Shown: piece after piece, positions 23,396-33,364 of the stretch
How positions within the stretch are numbered: position 1 is the stretch's first letter
Layout of the letters: every line of letters starts with the position of its first letter
Source of the DNA: Setomelanomma holmii
Taxonomy: Eukaryota; Ascomycota; Dothideomycetes; Pleosporales; Phaeosphaeriaceae
Reading direction: 5' to 3'
Length of the DNA: 64,000 bases
NCBI GenBank assembly: GCA_010015745.1
Contig: ML978166.1
Coordinates: 62,001 to 126,000 of the forward strand
Made by a program: the position numbers and the translations under genes
Notes under the pieces: model-generated
Databases searched by the model: none
Told to the model about the DNA's origin: nothing
Seen by the model: the letters and a program-made list of their open reading frames with translations, nothing else

Positions 23396-23489
23396 CGTTG
23401 TCGAGATCTTGACCTGCAATTTTCATCATTTTTAGTGGTTTTTGGCGCTGGCGGATAACTGGTGTTGGCGGATGACTGGTGGAACACGT
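23396..23489 (-). repeat. Right terminal inverted repeat of the MITE
   Basis: Complementary to 23066-23158, with scattered differences such as CACCAGTTATCC against CATCACTCATCC, and TGATGAAAATT against TGACGAAAATT. Both are mostly C/T or G/A changes. Confidence 0.88.
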
Positions 23490-23768
23490 TAGTCACCAGC
23501 AGAAGACTAAGCATCACTAGCGAACGTCTACAGCGTACTAGCGGCCAGCGACGTCATCGATATTGTGCACGGTACAATGGACTTCCACGGTAACATACCT
23601 AGCAGCATCTATCCAGTTGTTGACTGAGTAATGCAACATTTTGCAAGTCGGGTACCAAAAGCACCAATTCTAAGACATCTTGCAAAGTATACTTCAGGCG
23701 ATATCATCCCAAGCAGGGCTGTTTTCACCTCGATCCCAAGCCGGCGACCGCACGTTTCTCCAGCCATA

Positions 23769-25181
23769 ATGAGTCCATTGAAGCGCAAAGCTGAAAAGCC
23801 TGTATCTCCGCCTAGAACTAAAAAGACCAAGATTGTGGTCCCTGAATATCATCTCACACCTTCAAGACGGGATGACTCGGGCGAAAGTGTATGGCCTGCA
23901 CGCAAAGAGCAAATCGAACGTGCGCGCGAAATCATCACAGAATGGTAAGCACATTGTCATGGCTTATGGAATGCATAGTCTTTAACTTCAAGAAGTGCCC
24001 AGGCAAACAAGGCGACATTGATCATGCCGGACAAAGATGCAGACGGACTCTCCTCAGGCGCCATTCTACACCATACACTCACCACTCTTGGTCTCTCACC
24101 GGCTCTTATATCTGTGTACTTCCCACCAAAAGGCTCAAATATCTACGACCAAGAAACTTCAGACGCGATCTCAGCCATATCACCATCATACATCTTCATC
24201 TCTGACCAAGGAAGCAGAAAAACACCCCCCCTAATCGCCCAACCACATACCTGTCTGGTCATAGACCACCACTTCACCTCCGAAGGTGGCTTTCCCCAAG
24301 GCGCAGACTACGTGACCGCGCACGACTGCCCACCCGTAGCTACGAGCGCTCTCCTCACATACCACATCTGTCTTCCTCTCCATCCGACTCTACCCGACAA
24401 AATCAGCTGGCTCTGCGCCCTTGGCACCCACGGCGATCTCGGCAGCACTATCAAATGGCAACCACCTTTCCCCGACATGGCAAGCACGTTCAAACAACAC
24501 CCCAAGAAATCCATTAACGATGCCGTCGCGCTCGTCAATGCACCTCGGCGCTCGCCTGCGTACAACGTCCCGGACGCATGGGATGCAGTCATTACAGCTT
24601 CAGGCCCAACTTCAATCCTCGCAAACGAGAAATTGAAAGACGCAAGTTGGCAAGTCCGCCTCGAAACCGAGCGCTGCACACACACTCCACCCAAATTCAG
24701 TTCCGACGGGACCATCGCACTCCTCACCATTTCGTCAGACGCGCAGATCCACCCCGTGATCGCGACGCGCTGGTCCGGCCATCTCAAGTCATCCAAACTC
24801 GAAATCGTAATGTGCGCCAACACAGGCTACCTCCCTGATCTAGTGAATTTCAGCTGTCGCGTCGCAAAGTGCGCGCGCGCACGGGGCGGCGAGGAGAAAG
24901 TGGACATTATTCAGAAATTGGAGGAAATTGTGCAGGGCAATGTGGAGTTGAGGGAGCGCCTGGGTGAGAGCTTTGCGAGGGGGCATAAGGAAGCCAGTGG
25001 GGGGATTGTGGGGCTGAAGGAGTGGGAGGAGTTGAAGGGGTTGATGGGGATTGGGAAGGTGGAGAGGAGGAAGGCTGAGGAAAGGGAGAGGAGGGAGAAG
25101 GAGAAGAAGGCGGTGGTGCAGAAGAACACGCTGGCGGATTATTTTGGCACTGCGGCAAAAAAGGGGAGTGCGAAGGCATGA
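23769..25181 (+). CDS. DHH-family phosphoesterase
   Basis: Predicted metal-dependent phosphoesterase of the DHH superfamily (RecJ/GdpP/PPX1 type). Exon 1 is 23769-23944. A 51-nt intron (23945-23995, GTAAGC..AAGAAG) joins in phase to exon 2, 23996-25181, giving 453 residues. Motif I is LIMPDKDADGLSSG (Asp71-Asp75), motif II SDQGS (Asp129), and motif III VIDHHF (Asp149-His-His), as the family requires for Mn binding. A DHHA1-like C-terminal half is suggested by GRGGEE-type glycines but is not clear. The C-terminus is a charged coiled-coil-like stretch (VERRKAEERERREKEKK) ending TLADYFGTAA. The N-terminus has a basic PLKRKAEKPVSPPRTKKTK patch, a likely nuclear signal. An in-frame ATG at 23631 would add 46 residues; I prefer 23769. 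The substrate is unknown. Confidence 0.82.
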
Positions 25182-25389
25182 TCTGTCAGGTCGGTCAAAG
25201 TGCTTGGGGAATAGAGCAGCAGTAGCATGACATTGTGGAAGATGCGACGTGTAAGATATGCTGATGCGATTGGGCAAGTCTTCTAATATGTACAATGAAA
25301 GCGAGATGCAGTCTCGTCTTAGTGCCAGGTGCAAAAGCAACCACAGGCAAATGCAACCCCAACACACTCAATCTGCTCATGAGACGGTT

Positions 25390-26131
25390 CTAACCAGTCC
25401 AGACGGCAGGTCCGGGGCTAACATACTTGAAGTTCGAGTCGTAAATAGACGTGGTGAACAGCGGATCGCTCGTCTTGTATCCACCAGGGAACGCAACACC
25501 AGCCGGGTTGGCCGAGCCACCGCCAGTGACCTTGACCTGGAAGCAGGAAACGTATGGCTGAGGGTTGTTCGCACCAGCGTGCAGCGCGATAGCCTCGGCG
25601 CGGACAAGGTAGTCGCCAGCGGCAAGGGACTTGGGAACGGTGAAGGCGCGCTTCCCGCAATTAGCGTTGAGGATCTCAGTGCCCCATGAGGCGGTAGTCC
25701 CGGTGTAGCCGTCTTCTGCGACCTTGAAGAAGGATGCGGAGGTAGCCGTCTTCGCATCGGCGACCTTTGCCATATAGACTAGGACAGGACCATAATGGTT
25801 GCCGCCGATAGCAGGCTTGGAACAGTCTCGATCACCAGGTTGAGCATGCATCTCGACCGTGAGAGAGTCACCAGCTATGCCCTGTCAGTTACATGTTTTC
25901 AGGCTCCAGAAGGGAAGGGCGCGTACCAGCGACCTCACAAACGCCGGATGATGACGCAGGTCCACGGCCACAGAACATATCAGGCGATGTGAGACTCGTG
26001 ATAGGACTGTTGTCCTTGACAGTTCGTGCACATGTCGTTCCCTTGTCGGTGCTTCCGACCCACAGTTCTTGCCATGTCGAGTGCGCGGAAACGGACGCCG
26101 CAGCGGCGAGAAGGACGAGTGCGGACTTCAT
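25390..26131 (-). CDS. AA9 lytic polysaccharide monooxygenase
   Basis: Secreted copper enzyme that cleaves cellulose or related glucans oxidatively. Exon 1 is 26131-25927. A 52-nt intron (25926-25875) joins in phase to exon 2, 25874-25390, giving 229 residues. The signal peptide MKSALVLLAAAASVSA is cut directly before His17, which would be His1 of the mature enzyme (HSTWQELWVG). The second histidine-brace residue is His95 in GGNHYGPVLVYMA, and the axial Tyr with its Gln partner is in PQPYVSCFQVKV (Tyr176). Paired Cys are present. There is no CBM1 or linker, so it is a single-domain enzyme. It starts on the minus strand and ends about 210 bp from the 3' end of the DHH gene. Sugar inducibility is likely from family habit, but I see no specific site. 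Confidence 0.93.
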
Positions 26132-27235
26132 GATGTCAACTCCTGGTACTTGTGGACTCGAAGAGAAGCGAGCGATGTAGTCGAGGCGATTGTTTGCGGT
26201 GTACAGCACTCATTGCTCAAGCGGACGCCTCTTAGCTTTTATCCTCATCGTGTACCAGGTCTGGTCGCCGCATGTCAATCTAACAGCGACTCTACTCTTC
26301 CGGCCCGTACAACCAGAGATCGGCATTGCCAATCATCACATCCAGGTTGAGTGTGTGACCAGTGGTCTTCTTCACTTACATAAATTGCAATCTTGCGGTT
26401 AAGCACTCTTGGCAGGAAAAGCGCAGCGCGTGGTCCTATGAGTGCCTCCCCACTATTGGCAGATACTTGTCATGCATACCCCAGGTTTCACCTCTTCGAG
26501 CACGGCACTCATGACTGGGTCGGCTATGAACCCAGGTGTCACATGGCGGCGTTTTGCATGCAATGCTGCCTTGTTATATGAGCGTGGCATATGAGGTTGC
26601 TGTTTGCTTGATTGATGAAGCCATAGCGCGTAAGCGACGCATTCTGGGTTCACAATCCGCCATCGATGCCGCACGATCTGACGATCAGCTTACCGGCATT
26701 CAAACCGGCGAGAAAACGATAGTGTGATGATGGAGACTTTGTTGCAGTGAGGCGCGCAGCTGTAGTTTTCGTTGTGGAGATCATCGTACATCCGGCAATA
26801 TAGCCGGCTCACTAAAGCAGTTAGTTCGAAACAACATGAAACGAATCATCTCTCAACCAAGACTTCGAACATCAGATACCGCAATTGTGCCACTGAGCCT
26901 CGCGTTCTGGGGGTGCTTTGGGCGCCGCTCATGAGGCTGTGTTATATCGAAGGAAGGCATAAAGACGTCATGAAATGGGGCGGTCTTGGCGGTCGATGTA
27001 CATAAATTGAACTTCATCTACAGTGAGTCGCAGCAGAGCTGCCAAGTCAGATCTCCGGGTTACTTTGGCGCCACATCCGGGAGGTGCTGATGATCGTTGT
27101 CGATATGCTCGATTGCTATGGTCCTGCCACTGAGCCACGGAGGGCAAAGGCAGCTAGAAGACCATAGAACGCCGGATCTCTTGTCGAGATCGCCTCGTGT
27201 AATGCCGCAATACTTTGATGTGTCGACGTTGCGGC
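26132..27235. other. Intergenic; LPMO promoter side
   Basis: About 1.1 kb between the LPMO start (minus strand) and the 3' end of the M20 amidohydrolase. Only short frames with random composition. The part nearest 26131 should be the LPMO promoter. Confidence 0.4.
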
Positions 27236-28567
27236 TTAAAATACTCCACTCTCGACTTTACGGTCGTAGTAGAGCATGGCATCCAGTAGGGTCTGCGCCC
27301 CTAACGCGCAATCTTCTTCGCTCGTGAATTCGTTCGGATTATGCGAGATGCCATCTTTGCTCGGCACAAATATAATGGAGGTTGGACATACTCTGCTCGT
27401 CCAAGCACTGTCGTGACCTGCACGGCTTTTCATATCCATGACTTGATTCTCGCCGACGAGACGGATCGCTGAAGCACGTACCGATTCCACGCAATGTTGA
27501 TGGAAGATTGTTTCTGGAAGACCCCAAGATCGTTCAATCTTGTACGATGTTCTGTTCTTCTCCTGCGCTGTTATGTTATCAAACTCGGCGAATATAGCAG
27601 CGGCGAGTTGTTCCACCATATCGTCGGTTGAACACCGGACGTCGATAATGAAATTGACGCCAGCGGGAATGGTGGCCTGGCTCGAGGTGTCAGATTGAAT
27701 AACCCCAACAGTGGCCACACCGAGCTCAGTCTTCAGGGCCGCATCGCGGACCGCAGTGATGAGGCGCGAAGCAGTCACCAAAGCGTCAGCACGGCCGGCC
27801 ATTGGTGTCGTCCCGGAATGACCTTCCGTTCCTTCGACGCGTATGGCGAACCATTTCATACCCTGTACCGATGTGACGACACCGACACTCTTGCCCTCCT
27901 TTTCTAGTATCGGGCCTTGCTCAATATGTAGCTCAAAATGACACTCAAGGCCATTTTCACGATGATCGCATGATGTGGTTCCAAGGTAGCCAGTTTGCTC
28001 CAGTGCATCCTTCATATGCACACCCTCTTTATCCTGCAAGGCCCAACATGCTTCGAGTGGTGTCGTACTCTTCTGACTCCACACTCCAGAAGCCATCATG
28101 GCCCCTGGAAAGCGTGCGCCTTCCTCATTGGTCCAGTCTATGAGCGCAATTGGGCAGTGTGTCTCGATTTTGTTTTCGTGGAGCGTGCGGAGTACTTCGA
28201 GGGCGGCTTGGACGCCGAGGATCCCATCATATCTGCCATATGTCAGTTACAAGGTCCTGTAGTCGTGATGGAGATCTTACCGTCCACCCGCGGGTTGTGT
28301 GTCCAAATGGCTGCCCATTGCAATTGCCTTCCGGCCCTTCTCTTTGCCAGGCCGGATAGCAAAGATGTTGCCCATCTGATCAACTTTGACATCGCAGCCT
28401 AGGCTTTGGCATTCTTTTACAAGCCAGTCTCGCACCTCCTTGTCTTCTTGAGTAAGCGTTAGGCGGCACATGCCTGTGCCGGTCGACAAAGCGCCCCATT
28501 GCGAGCATGTGCTTTGCAGTGTGCTATTCAGTCTATCTCCATTGATATTGACTCCTTTGGAAGCCAT
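27236..28567 (-). CDS. M20-family amidohydrolase (N-carbamoyl-amino-acid hydrolase / beta-ureidopropionase type)
   Basis: Predicted zinc/manganese hydrolase that removes a carbamoyl group from an N-carbamoyl amino acid, releasing CO2 and ammonia. Exon 1 is 28567-28281. A 48-nt intron (28280-28233) joins in phase to exon 2, 28232-27236, giving 427 residues. Metal-site motifs of the family are present: GSHLDTQPAGGRYDG (His87, Asp98), NEEGARFPG, the ligand His in FELHIEQGP, and SHNPNEFT near the C-terminus. The dimerisation domain contains GTEGHSGTTPM. It is transcribed away from a dihydropyrimidinase 384 bp upstream. In reductive pyrimidine or hydantoin breakdown these are consecutive steps (Pyd2/Pyd3 in yeasts), so the pair likely works together. 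Allantoate amidohydrolase is the main alternative. Confidence 0.88.
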
Positions 28568-28950
28568 CGCTTTGGCTGCGTCAGTGTTTACAGGACTTGA
28601 TACTCATGGTCGTAACCTTGGATGCTGGACGTCAAGAGAAAACGACGCGTTTTCCGACGGGCGACGCGTCGACCATGTGTAGATTGTTACAGTCCGCAAT
28701 GACTGTGCAGGACGTTCGCATGCTCCCGACATGCCATGTTCGGATAGTCCTGGACGCTGATAAGCGTCGCGTAATGGTGGTACCGCGGGACGCGGTAGGA
28801 TGAGGGGTTAGATAGGGAAGTTTCCAAACGAGCCTAGTTCGGACTCCACCACCTTACCACGATTACACGCATCATGACTTAGTTTGACGTTGAACCTGGA
28901 GCGCTAGCTGAAGAGAAGGGCTTGTCATCCAAGAAACAAGTTAAAAGATT
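28568..28950. promoter_or_regulatory. Divergent promoter of the amidohydrolase/dihydropyrimidinase pair
   Basis: This 383-bp spacer must drive both genes. It holds a TGATAAG motif, the type bound by AreA/Nit2 GATA nitrogen regulators, placed inside an exact inverted repeat (see next entry), another GATAG at about 28743, and two GACGCGT-like words near 28645 and 28663. Confidence 0.6.
28753..28768. promoter_or_regulatory. GACGCT-GATA-AGCGTC inverted repeat with central GATA
   Basis: A perfect 6-bp inverted repeat with a GATA loop. Read straight through it contains the HGATAR motif TGATAA. It lies 183 bp before the dihydropyrimidinase ATG and 186 bp before the amidohydrolase ATG, almost exactly mid-way. 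Nitrogen control is an inference. Confidence 0.5.
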
Positions 28951-30432
28951 ATGGCAGCCGAGTACGACTTAATTATCGTCAACGGCATTGCCATCACAGA
29001 CACGGAAATCCAAGAGTGGGACATAGCAATCAAAGACGAAAAGATCGCAAGGATAGTCCCAAGAGGCGGTCTCCAAAATGCCAAAGCTACCAAAACAATC
29101 GATGCTGAAGGCGGCTATGTAATGCCCGGCGGTGTCGATGCTCACGTCCACCTCCAAGAACCACCTCTCTTCGGCAAAGGCTCGACAGCAGACAACTACG
29201 AGACCGGATCTCGCAGCGCAATATGCGGCGGCACGACCACAATGGTGACCTTCGCACCGCAAAAGAAAACCGAAGACACCCTGCTCGACACCCTCGCCGC
29301 AACGCACTCACGCGCACAAAACAACTGCTACAACGACTACTCCTTTCATCTCCTGGTCGGCAACCCGTCCGAACGCGCATTATCTGAATTCCCAACCCTG
29401 AGGCGAGAAGGCATCTCCTCCCTAAAAATCTACATGACCTACGAAGCCTTGCAACTCCACGATGGCCAAATCCTCGACGTCCTGCTCGCGGCGCGCAAAG
29501 AAGGCATAACAACAATGATCCACGCCGAAAACAACCATGTCATAAACTGGATGACTGCGCAGCTCGAAAAGCGCAACTTGCTCGCGCCAAAATACCACGG
29601 CCCGAGCCACCCGCCCGTCGCTGAGATCGAGGCAACGTACCGCGCCATCAGTCTCAGTGAATTCATGGACTCCCCGATCCTCATCGTGCACGTTTCCACG
29701 CCCCAGGCCGCTACAACCATCAAGTCCGCCAAAGACCGCGGTCTGCCGATCTTCGCAGAAACGTGTCCGCAGTACTTATTCCTGACCAAGCAGGACTTGG
29801 ACCAGCCAGGCTTCGAAGGTGCGAAATGCGTATGCAGTCCGCCGCCACGCTCCAGCGAGGCTGATTGCGATGCTATTTGGGACGGATTGGTGGACGGAAC
29901 ATTCACCATCTTAAGCTCAGATCATTGTCCCTTCCGGTACGACGACGCAGAGACGGGTAAGAAGAGTAGTATCACCGCGGACATGCCATTGGGCCACTTC
30001 AAGTACATTCCCAACGGGTGTCCTGGGATTGAGACGAGGTTGGCGCTTACGCTGAGTGCGGGACGACTGGATTTGAACAAGTTTGTGGAAGTTACGAGTA
30101 CGAATCCGGCGAGGTTGTATGGGTTGTATCCGAGGAAGGGAGGGTTGGTGGAGGGGGAGAGTGATGCGGATGTCAATGTTTGGTATCCTGAGGGGGAGAT
30201 GGAGGCGTTTAAGCTGAAGAATGAGATGTTGCATCATGATGTGGATTATACGCCGTTTGAGGGCAGGATGTTGAAGCAATGGCCGAGGTATACGATTCTC
30301 AGGGGTAAAGTGGTGTGGGATAGGGAGAATGGTGGGTTGTTGGGGGAGAAGGGGTACGGAAGATTCGTTAAGAGAGAGGCTAGTAGTCTTGCGAAGCCGC
30401 TCAGAGAGGGTGAGTGGGAATTACTTCTGTAG
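28951..30432 (+). CDS. PYD2: Dihydropyrimidinase / hydantoinase
   Basis: Cyclic amidohydrolase that opens dihydropyrimidine or hydantoin rings to N-carbamoyl amino acids. Single exon, 493 residues, the usual family length. Metal ligands are visible: His65 and His67 in DAHVHLQEP, the carbamylated Lys159 in SSLKIYMTYEAL, His in MIHAENNHV, His in ILIVHVSTPQAA and Asp in ILSSDHCPFRYDD. Substrate-binding text such as GSRSAICGGTTTMVTFAPQ is conserved. No signal or membrane segment, so it is cytosolic. It is divergent from an M20 carbamoyl hydrolase, the next enzyme in the pathway. It ends 47 bp from the 3' end of the convergent FAD monooxygenase. A true uracil-catabolic Pyd2 and a hydantoinase with another ring substrate cannot be told apart by eye. 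Confidence 0.93.
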   Translation: MAAEYDLIIVNGIAITDTEIQEWDIAIKDEKIARIVPRGGLQNAKATKTIDAEGGYVMPGGVDAHVHLQEPPLFGKGSTADNYETGSRSAICGGTTTMVTFAPQKKTEDTLLDTLAATHSRAQNNCYNDYSFHLLVGNPSERALSEFPTLRREGISSLKIYMTYEALQLHDGQILDVLLAARKEGITTMIHAENNHVINWMTAQLEKRNLLAPKYHGPSHPPVAEIEATYRAISLSEFMDSPILIVHVSTPQAATTIKSAKDRGLPIFAETCPQYLFLTKQDLDQPGFEGAKCVCSPPPRSSEADCDAIWDGLVDGTFTILSSDHCPFRYDDAETGKKSSITADMPLGHFKYIPNGCPGIETRLALTLSAGRLDLNKFVEVTSTNPARLYGLYPRKGGLVEGESDADVNVWYPEGEMEAFKLKNEMLHHDVDYTPFEGRMLKQWPRYTILRGKVVWDRENGGLLGEKGYGRFVKREASSLAKPLREGEWELLL

Positions 30433-30479
30433 CAGAATGAGTAGCGCAGCCTTTATCATGTTGAACTTAGCTTGCTGGA

Positions 30480-32296
30480 CTACAGCTTTGCACTAGAAGT
30501 GCTCGATGCACCGGCCAGAAATCTGCCAAAGTATCTCTCAAGCTTTTCAGCTGCTCCGCCATCCATTTCTACCACTGTGCCGACCCAGCCATCCGGTCTA
30601 AGTCCGATGACTGCGCCCTTCTCAACATCAATACCATACCGCTGATGCGCGCTGTGATCCTCATCGTAAAAAACACGACCAAAGGGCATGCCTCCAAGTG
30701 TCTCAAACGCAGATGGCCCGCCGGGTCCGGCGAAAATTGAGAGCCAGCTGATTGGTAAGTCGGCATCGAAGAGCCACGGCAGCTTGGACACAGCTTCAGT
30801 GAATGCAGCAAGCAACAACTTCGTAACAGCGACATCGCCAGCGAACAAAGTGACATAGAACGTTGCCGTGTTCGGCGTCTCGACCTGAAGACGCGTTGAT
30901 TCAAACGTCGCGGGCTTTTGTAGTGGGACATCAGGCGCTCGCTGACCAGCAAGTACGGAAGATAGCCCAGACGTTTGAGCCAAATTCAAGTAAGTGTCTG
31001 GCTCGTAGAATATTCCTAGACCACTACTAAACGTTGCAGCCTCCTTCATGACATGGCCGAGAATCTCATTTGGGTCCGCGTCGGGATCACCTGTCCAATT
31101 CTCTGGCAACTGCATGGTCATAAGCCGAGAAATGTCCTTGTCGTAGTTGATGAGTTTCTGAACGTTCGGCAGCCGCTCGGGTTCATATGTCTCGAGCAAG
31201 CTTGTTTTTGCCAGGCCCTGCAGAACGAGCGAAAGCTTCCAGCCCAGGTTGACTGCATCATGTATACCCGTGTTCATCCCCTGCGCAGCTCCACTGCTGT
31301 GTGTGTGGCATGCATCACCGGCAAGAAATATACAGTCGTTAATGAAGAATGAGCGCGCGATGCGCTGGCCGACAACATAGATGGTCCACCAGTCCACTGT
31401 CTTGAACTTCAGTGAGAAAGGTTTGACCGACGCAATTGCCTCCTTTACTGCCGCAGCTTCATCAAAATCTTTGTACGCCTTCTGTCGCTCGGCAGTGAAT
31501 GCATAGCCAATGCGCGTTGCACCATGATCCAGAGCGGCCCAAAGTACGTTGCCGTGAGTCGTCGACTCGATGGCGCAGTATGTTCGTGGCTTGGGCAGAT
31601 CGGTCTCGATGACGCCGTCGACTCTGACCCATTTGTCTTCGCTTGAGGTGCCGTCGAAAGGGATGTCCATAGCTCTTCGGACAAAAGACTTGCCGCCGTC
31701 CGCACCGACCAGGTACTTACACATGATTTTGACCTTTGTTGTTCCATGTTCAATTGTTGCTAGCACCCTGTGCCCGCCTGGTGCCACATCTTTGAGCACC
31801 TCAATTGCCGTAAGAGCATATGGCGCGTCAAGTGCAACTCCATGCCTCTTCAAGGCTGCACGGAAGATTTCTTCTTGGTACTTCTGCCGCAGGACGAGCG
31901 CGAAGTCCCACTTGGTATCCTTCATATCTTCCATGAAGCTCCAGCCCCTTCCTTGCGTTTCATTGCCGTCCTTGTCGTAATTCACGGTCTGTCGGCAGGC
32001 GAAGCATTGTTGCGCAAGCTGGTCGGCGAGACCAAGCTGGTCGAGCATTTCCGAGCTTCGAGGAAACAACGTGATTGCGCGCCCATATTGGTCTTGAGAA
32101 GACTTTGCGTACTTCTCGATTATTTTGATCTTGTGTGTAGAGTGAGGAAGGTTGCGCGCGAGTTGATACGCGGTTATGAGACCTGCGTTGTGGTTAGTTG
32201 GAGGGGTGTGTAGGAAAAGAGTGTATGAGTACCAACAGGTCCTCCACCAACCACCAGAACGTCAACATGCTCAATGCTCGACTCTGATGTGCTCAT
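30480..32296 (-). CDS. FAD-dependent aromatic monooxygenase (phenol 2-monooxygenase/TfdB type)
   Basis: Flavoprotein hydroxylase of the PHBH fold that uses NAD(P)H and O2 to hydroxylate an aromatic ring. Exon 1 is 32296-32233. A 50-nt intron (32232-32183) joins in phase to exon 2, 32182-30480, giving 588 residues. The FAD-binding VLVVGGGPVG is split across the intron. LVGADGGKSFVRR is the DG motif, and IFLAGDACHTHSSGAAQGMN the GD motif. A C-terminal thioredoxin-like domain follows (TATFYVTLFAGDVAV.. to EMDGGAAEKLERYF). Upstream in-frame ATGs at 32368 and 32428 would add an Arg/Ser-rich leader; I prefer 32296. It lies convergent to the dihydropyrimidinase. Confidence 0.9.
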
Positions 32297-33364
32297 AGTA
32301 TCCAGCTGCGTCTTCAGTCGAATTCTGGCACTTGAAGAGGCTCTGCGACCGGTCTCATGCCGGACCATGTTAACCAAGATCAAGCTTCGCGCTGTAGACT
32401 TTGACGTGCCACTACTACGCGTGAACATCAGCCATAGCGACGATAACAGCTCCGTGTGACCAATTGGAGCATGCTGGTCGGCTCCAGCGGAGAAGAAACG
32501 CGCATGGCGGATGCTGTGACGCGCAGGAAGGATGGGGGTTGCTCCATGGCGGGCGGACGATAAGATAAGACGCTAGCCGCGGCTAGCATCTCTCACAATT
32601 CACCATGCGCCTGCTCTCATATACCAAACCCTAACCGTCGGAAAACATCGACCTCAGATCTCGTGTTAGCCTTGAATCGAACAGAGCCAATCTGGCACCG
32701 CTAGCTTTTGCACCAAGTTGGGATCATAGCATGTTCTCCTTTGACTGACCAGAGCACCACTCGTTCTTGCCAAACAAGGACACCTGGTCACAGAGCCAAT
32801 CTTCAAATGCTCAAGCCCGAAGACCGTTGACTTCCGACTACCTATATGCCCGCTTTGGCTATCTTAAACCTCGAATATTTTGGGCCGCCCTTCTACGCCA
32901 GTTGAGATGGGGCTTCACTCCAACCAATTTGTGTTTACACACCAGTAAATAAGCTGATGTACCTACTACTACTTATCGATGATTGGTATACTCATGTTGC
33001 TTTCAGTACGCAAAAGGGCGATTCGAGGGCTCTGAATGCACATCAAGACGATTAACACCAGCTAACGGAATCCCGGGCCTGATTCCTCGATCTTACGGTG
33101 GGTGACTACCCCGCGAAAGGTAGCTGTATTTCCAATCATTTTCAAGTCTAACAAAGTCCCTTCTCTCCTGCGATTATGCCTTTAGACAGATGTCAACCCC
33201 TAATTCGACAGCGTTAACCAAATTATCCGATTTTGGGACCGCGATTTTCAGCATATCATCTCAAGCTCTATCCCTGTCTCTTCTCATCACTTTGATTCTT
33301 CACAAGAGATCGCAGAGATCAGATATCAAGAACATACGTTCCGAGGAGCTCTCAGAGAACAAAA
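32297..33364. other. Divergent spacer between monooxygenase and carboxylesterase
   Basis: About 1.07 kb that must hold both promoters. Apart from the GATA/palindrome block at 32559-32587, I see no gene. An in-frame leader upstream of the carboxylesterase ATG is not supported. Confidence 0.45.
32559..32587. promoter_or_regulatory. Tandem GATAAG motifs next to a 16-bp perfect palindrome
   Basis: GATAAGATAAG (32559-32569) is two overlapping GATA-factor motifs. Two bases later comes GCTAGCCGCGGCTAGC (32572-32587), a perfect palindrome with a central CCGCGG, the kind of symmetric CCG/CGG arrangement favoured by Zn2Cys6 dimers. It lies about 263 bp upstream of the monooxygenase ATG. The regulatory role is inferred. 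Confidence 0.5.

Larger units (their letters stand above)
23066..23489. mobile_element. MITE with ~94-bp terminal inverted repeats and TA target duplication
   Basis: A 424-bp non-coding element. The left end starts ACGTGTTCCACCAGTCATCC at 23066; the complement of the right end, read from 23489 inwards, starts identically. The two ends match over about 93-94 bases with a few substitutions (mostly transitions). Each end is flanked by TA (23064-23065 and 23490-23491), the target duplication of Tc1/mariner/pogo (Fot1-type) transposons. The 240-bp centre is AT-rich and has no long open frame, so the element cannot encode a transposase and would need one in trans. It sits about 220 bp upstream of the F-box gene start on one side and about 280 bp upstream of the DHH gene start on the other. 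Confidence 0.9.
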
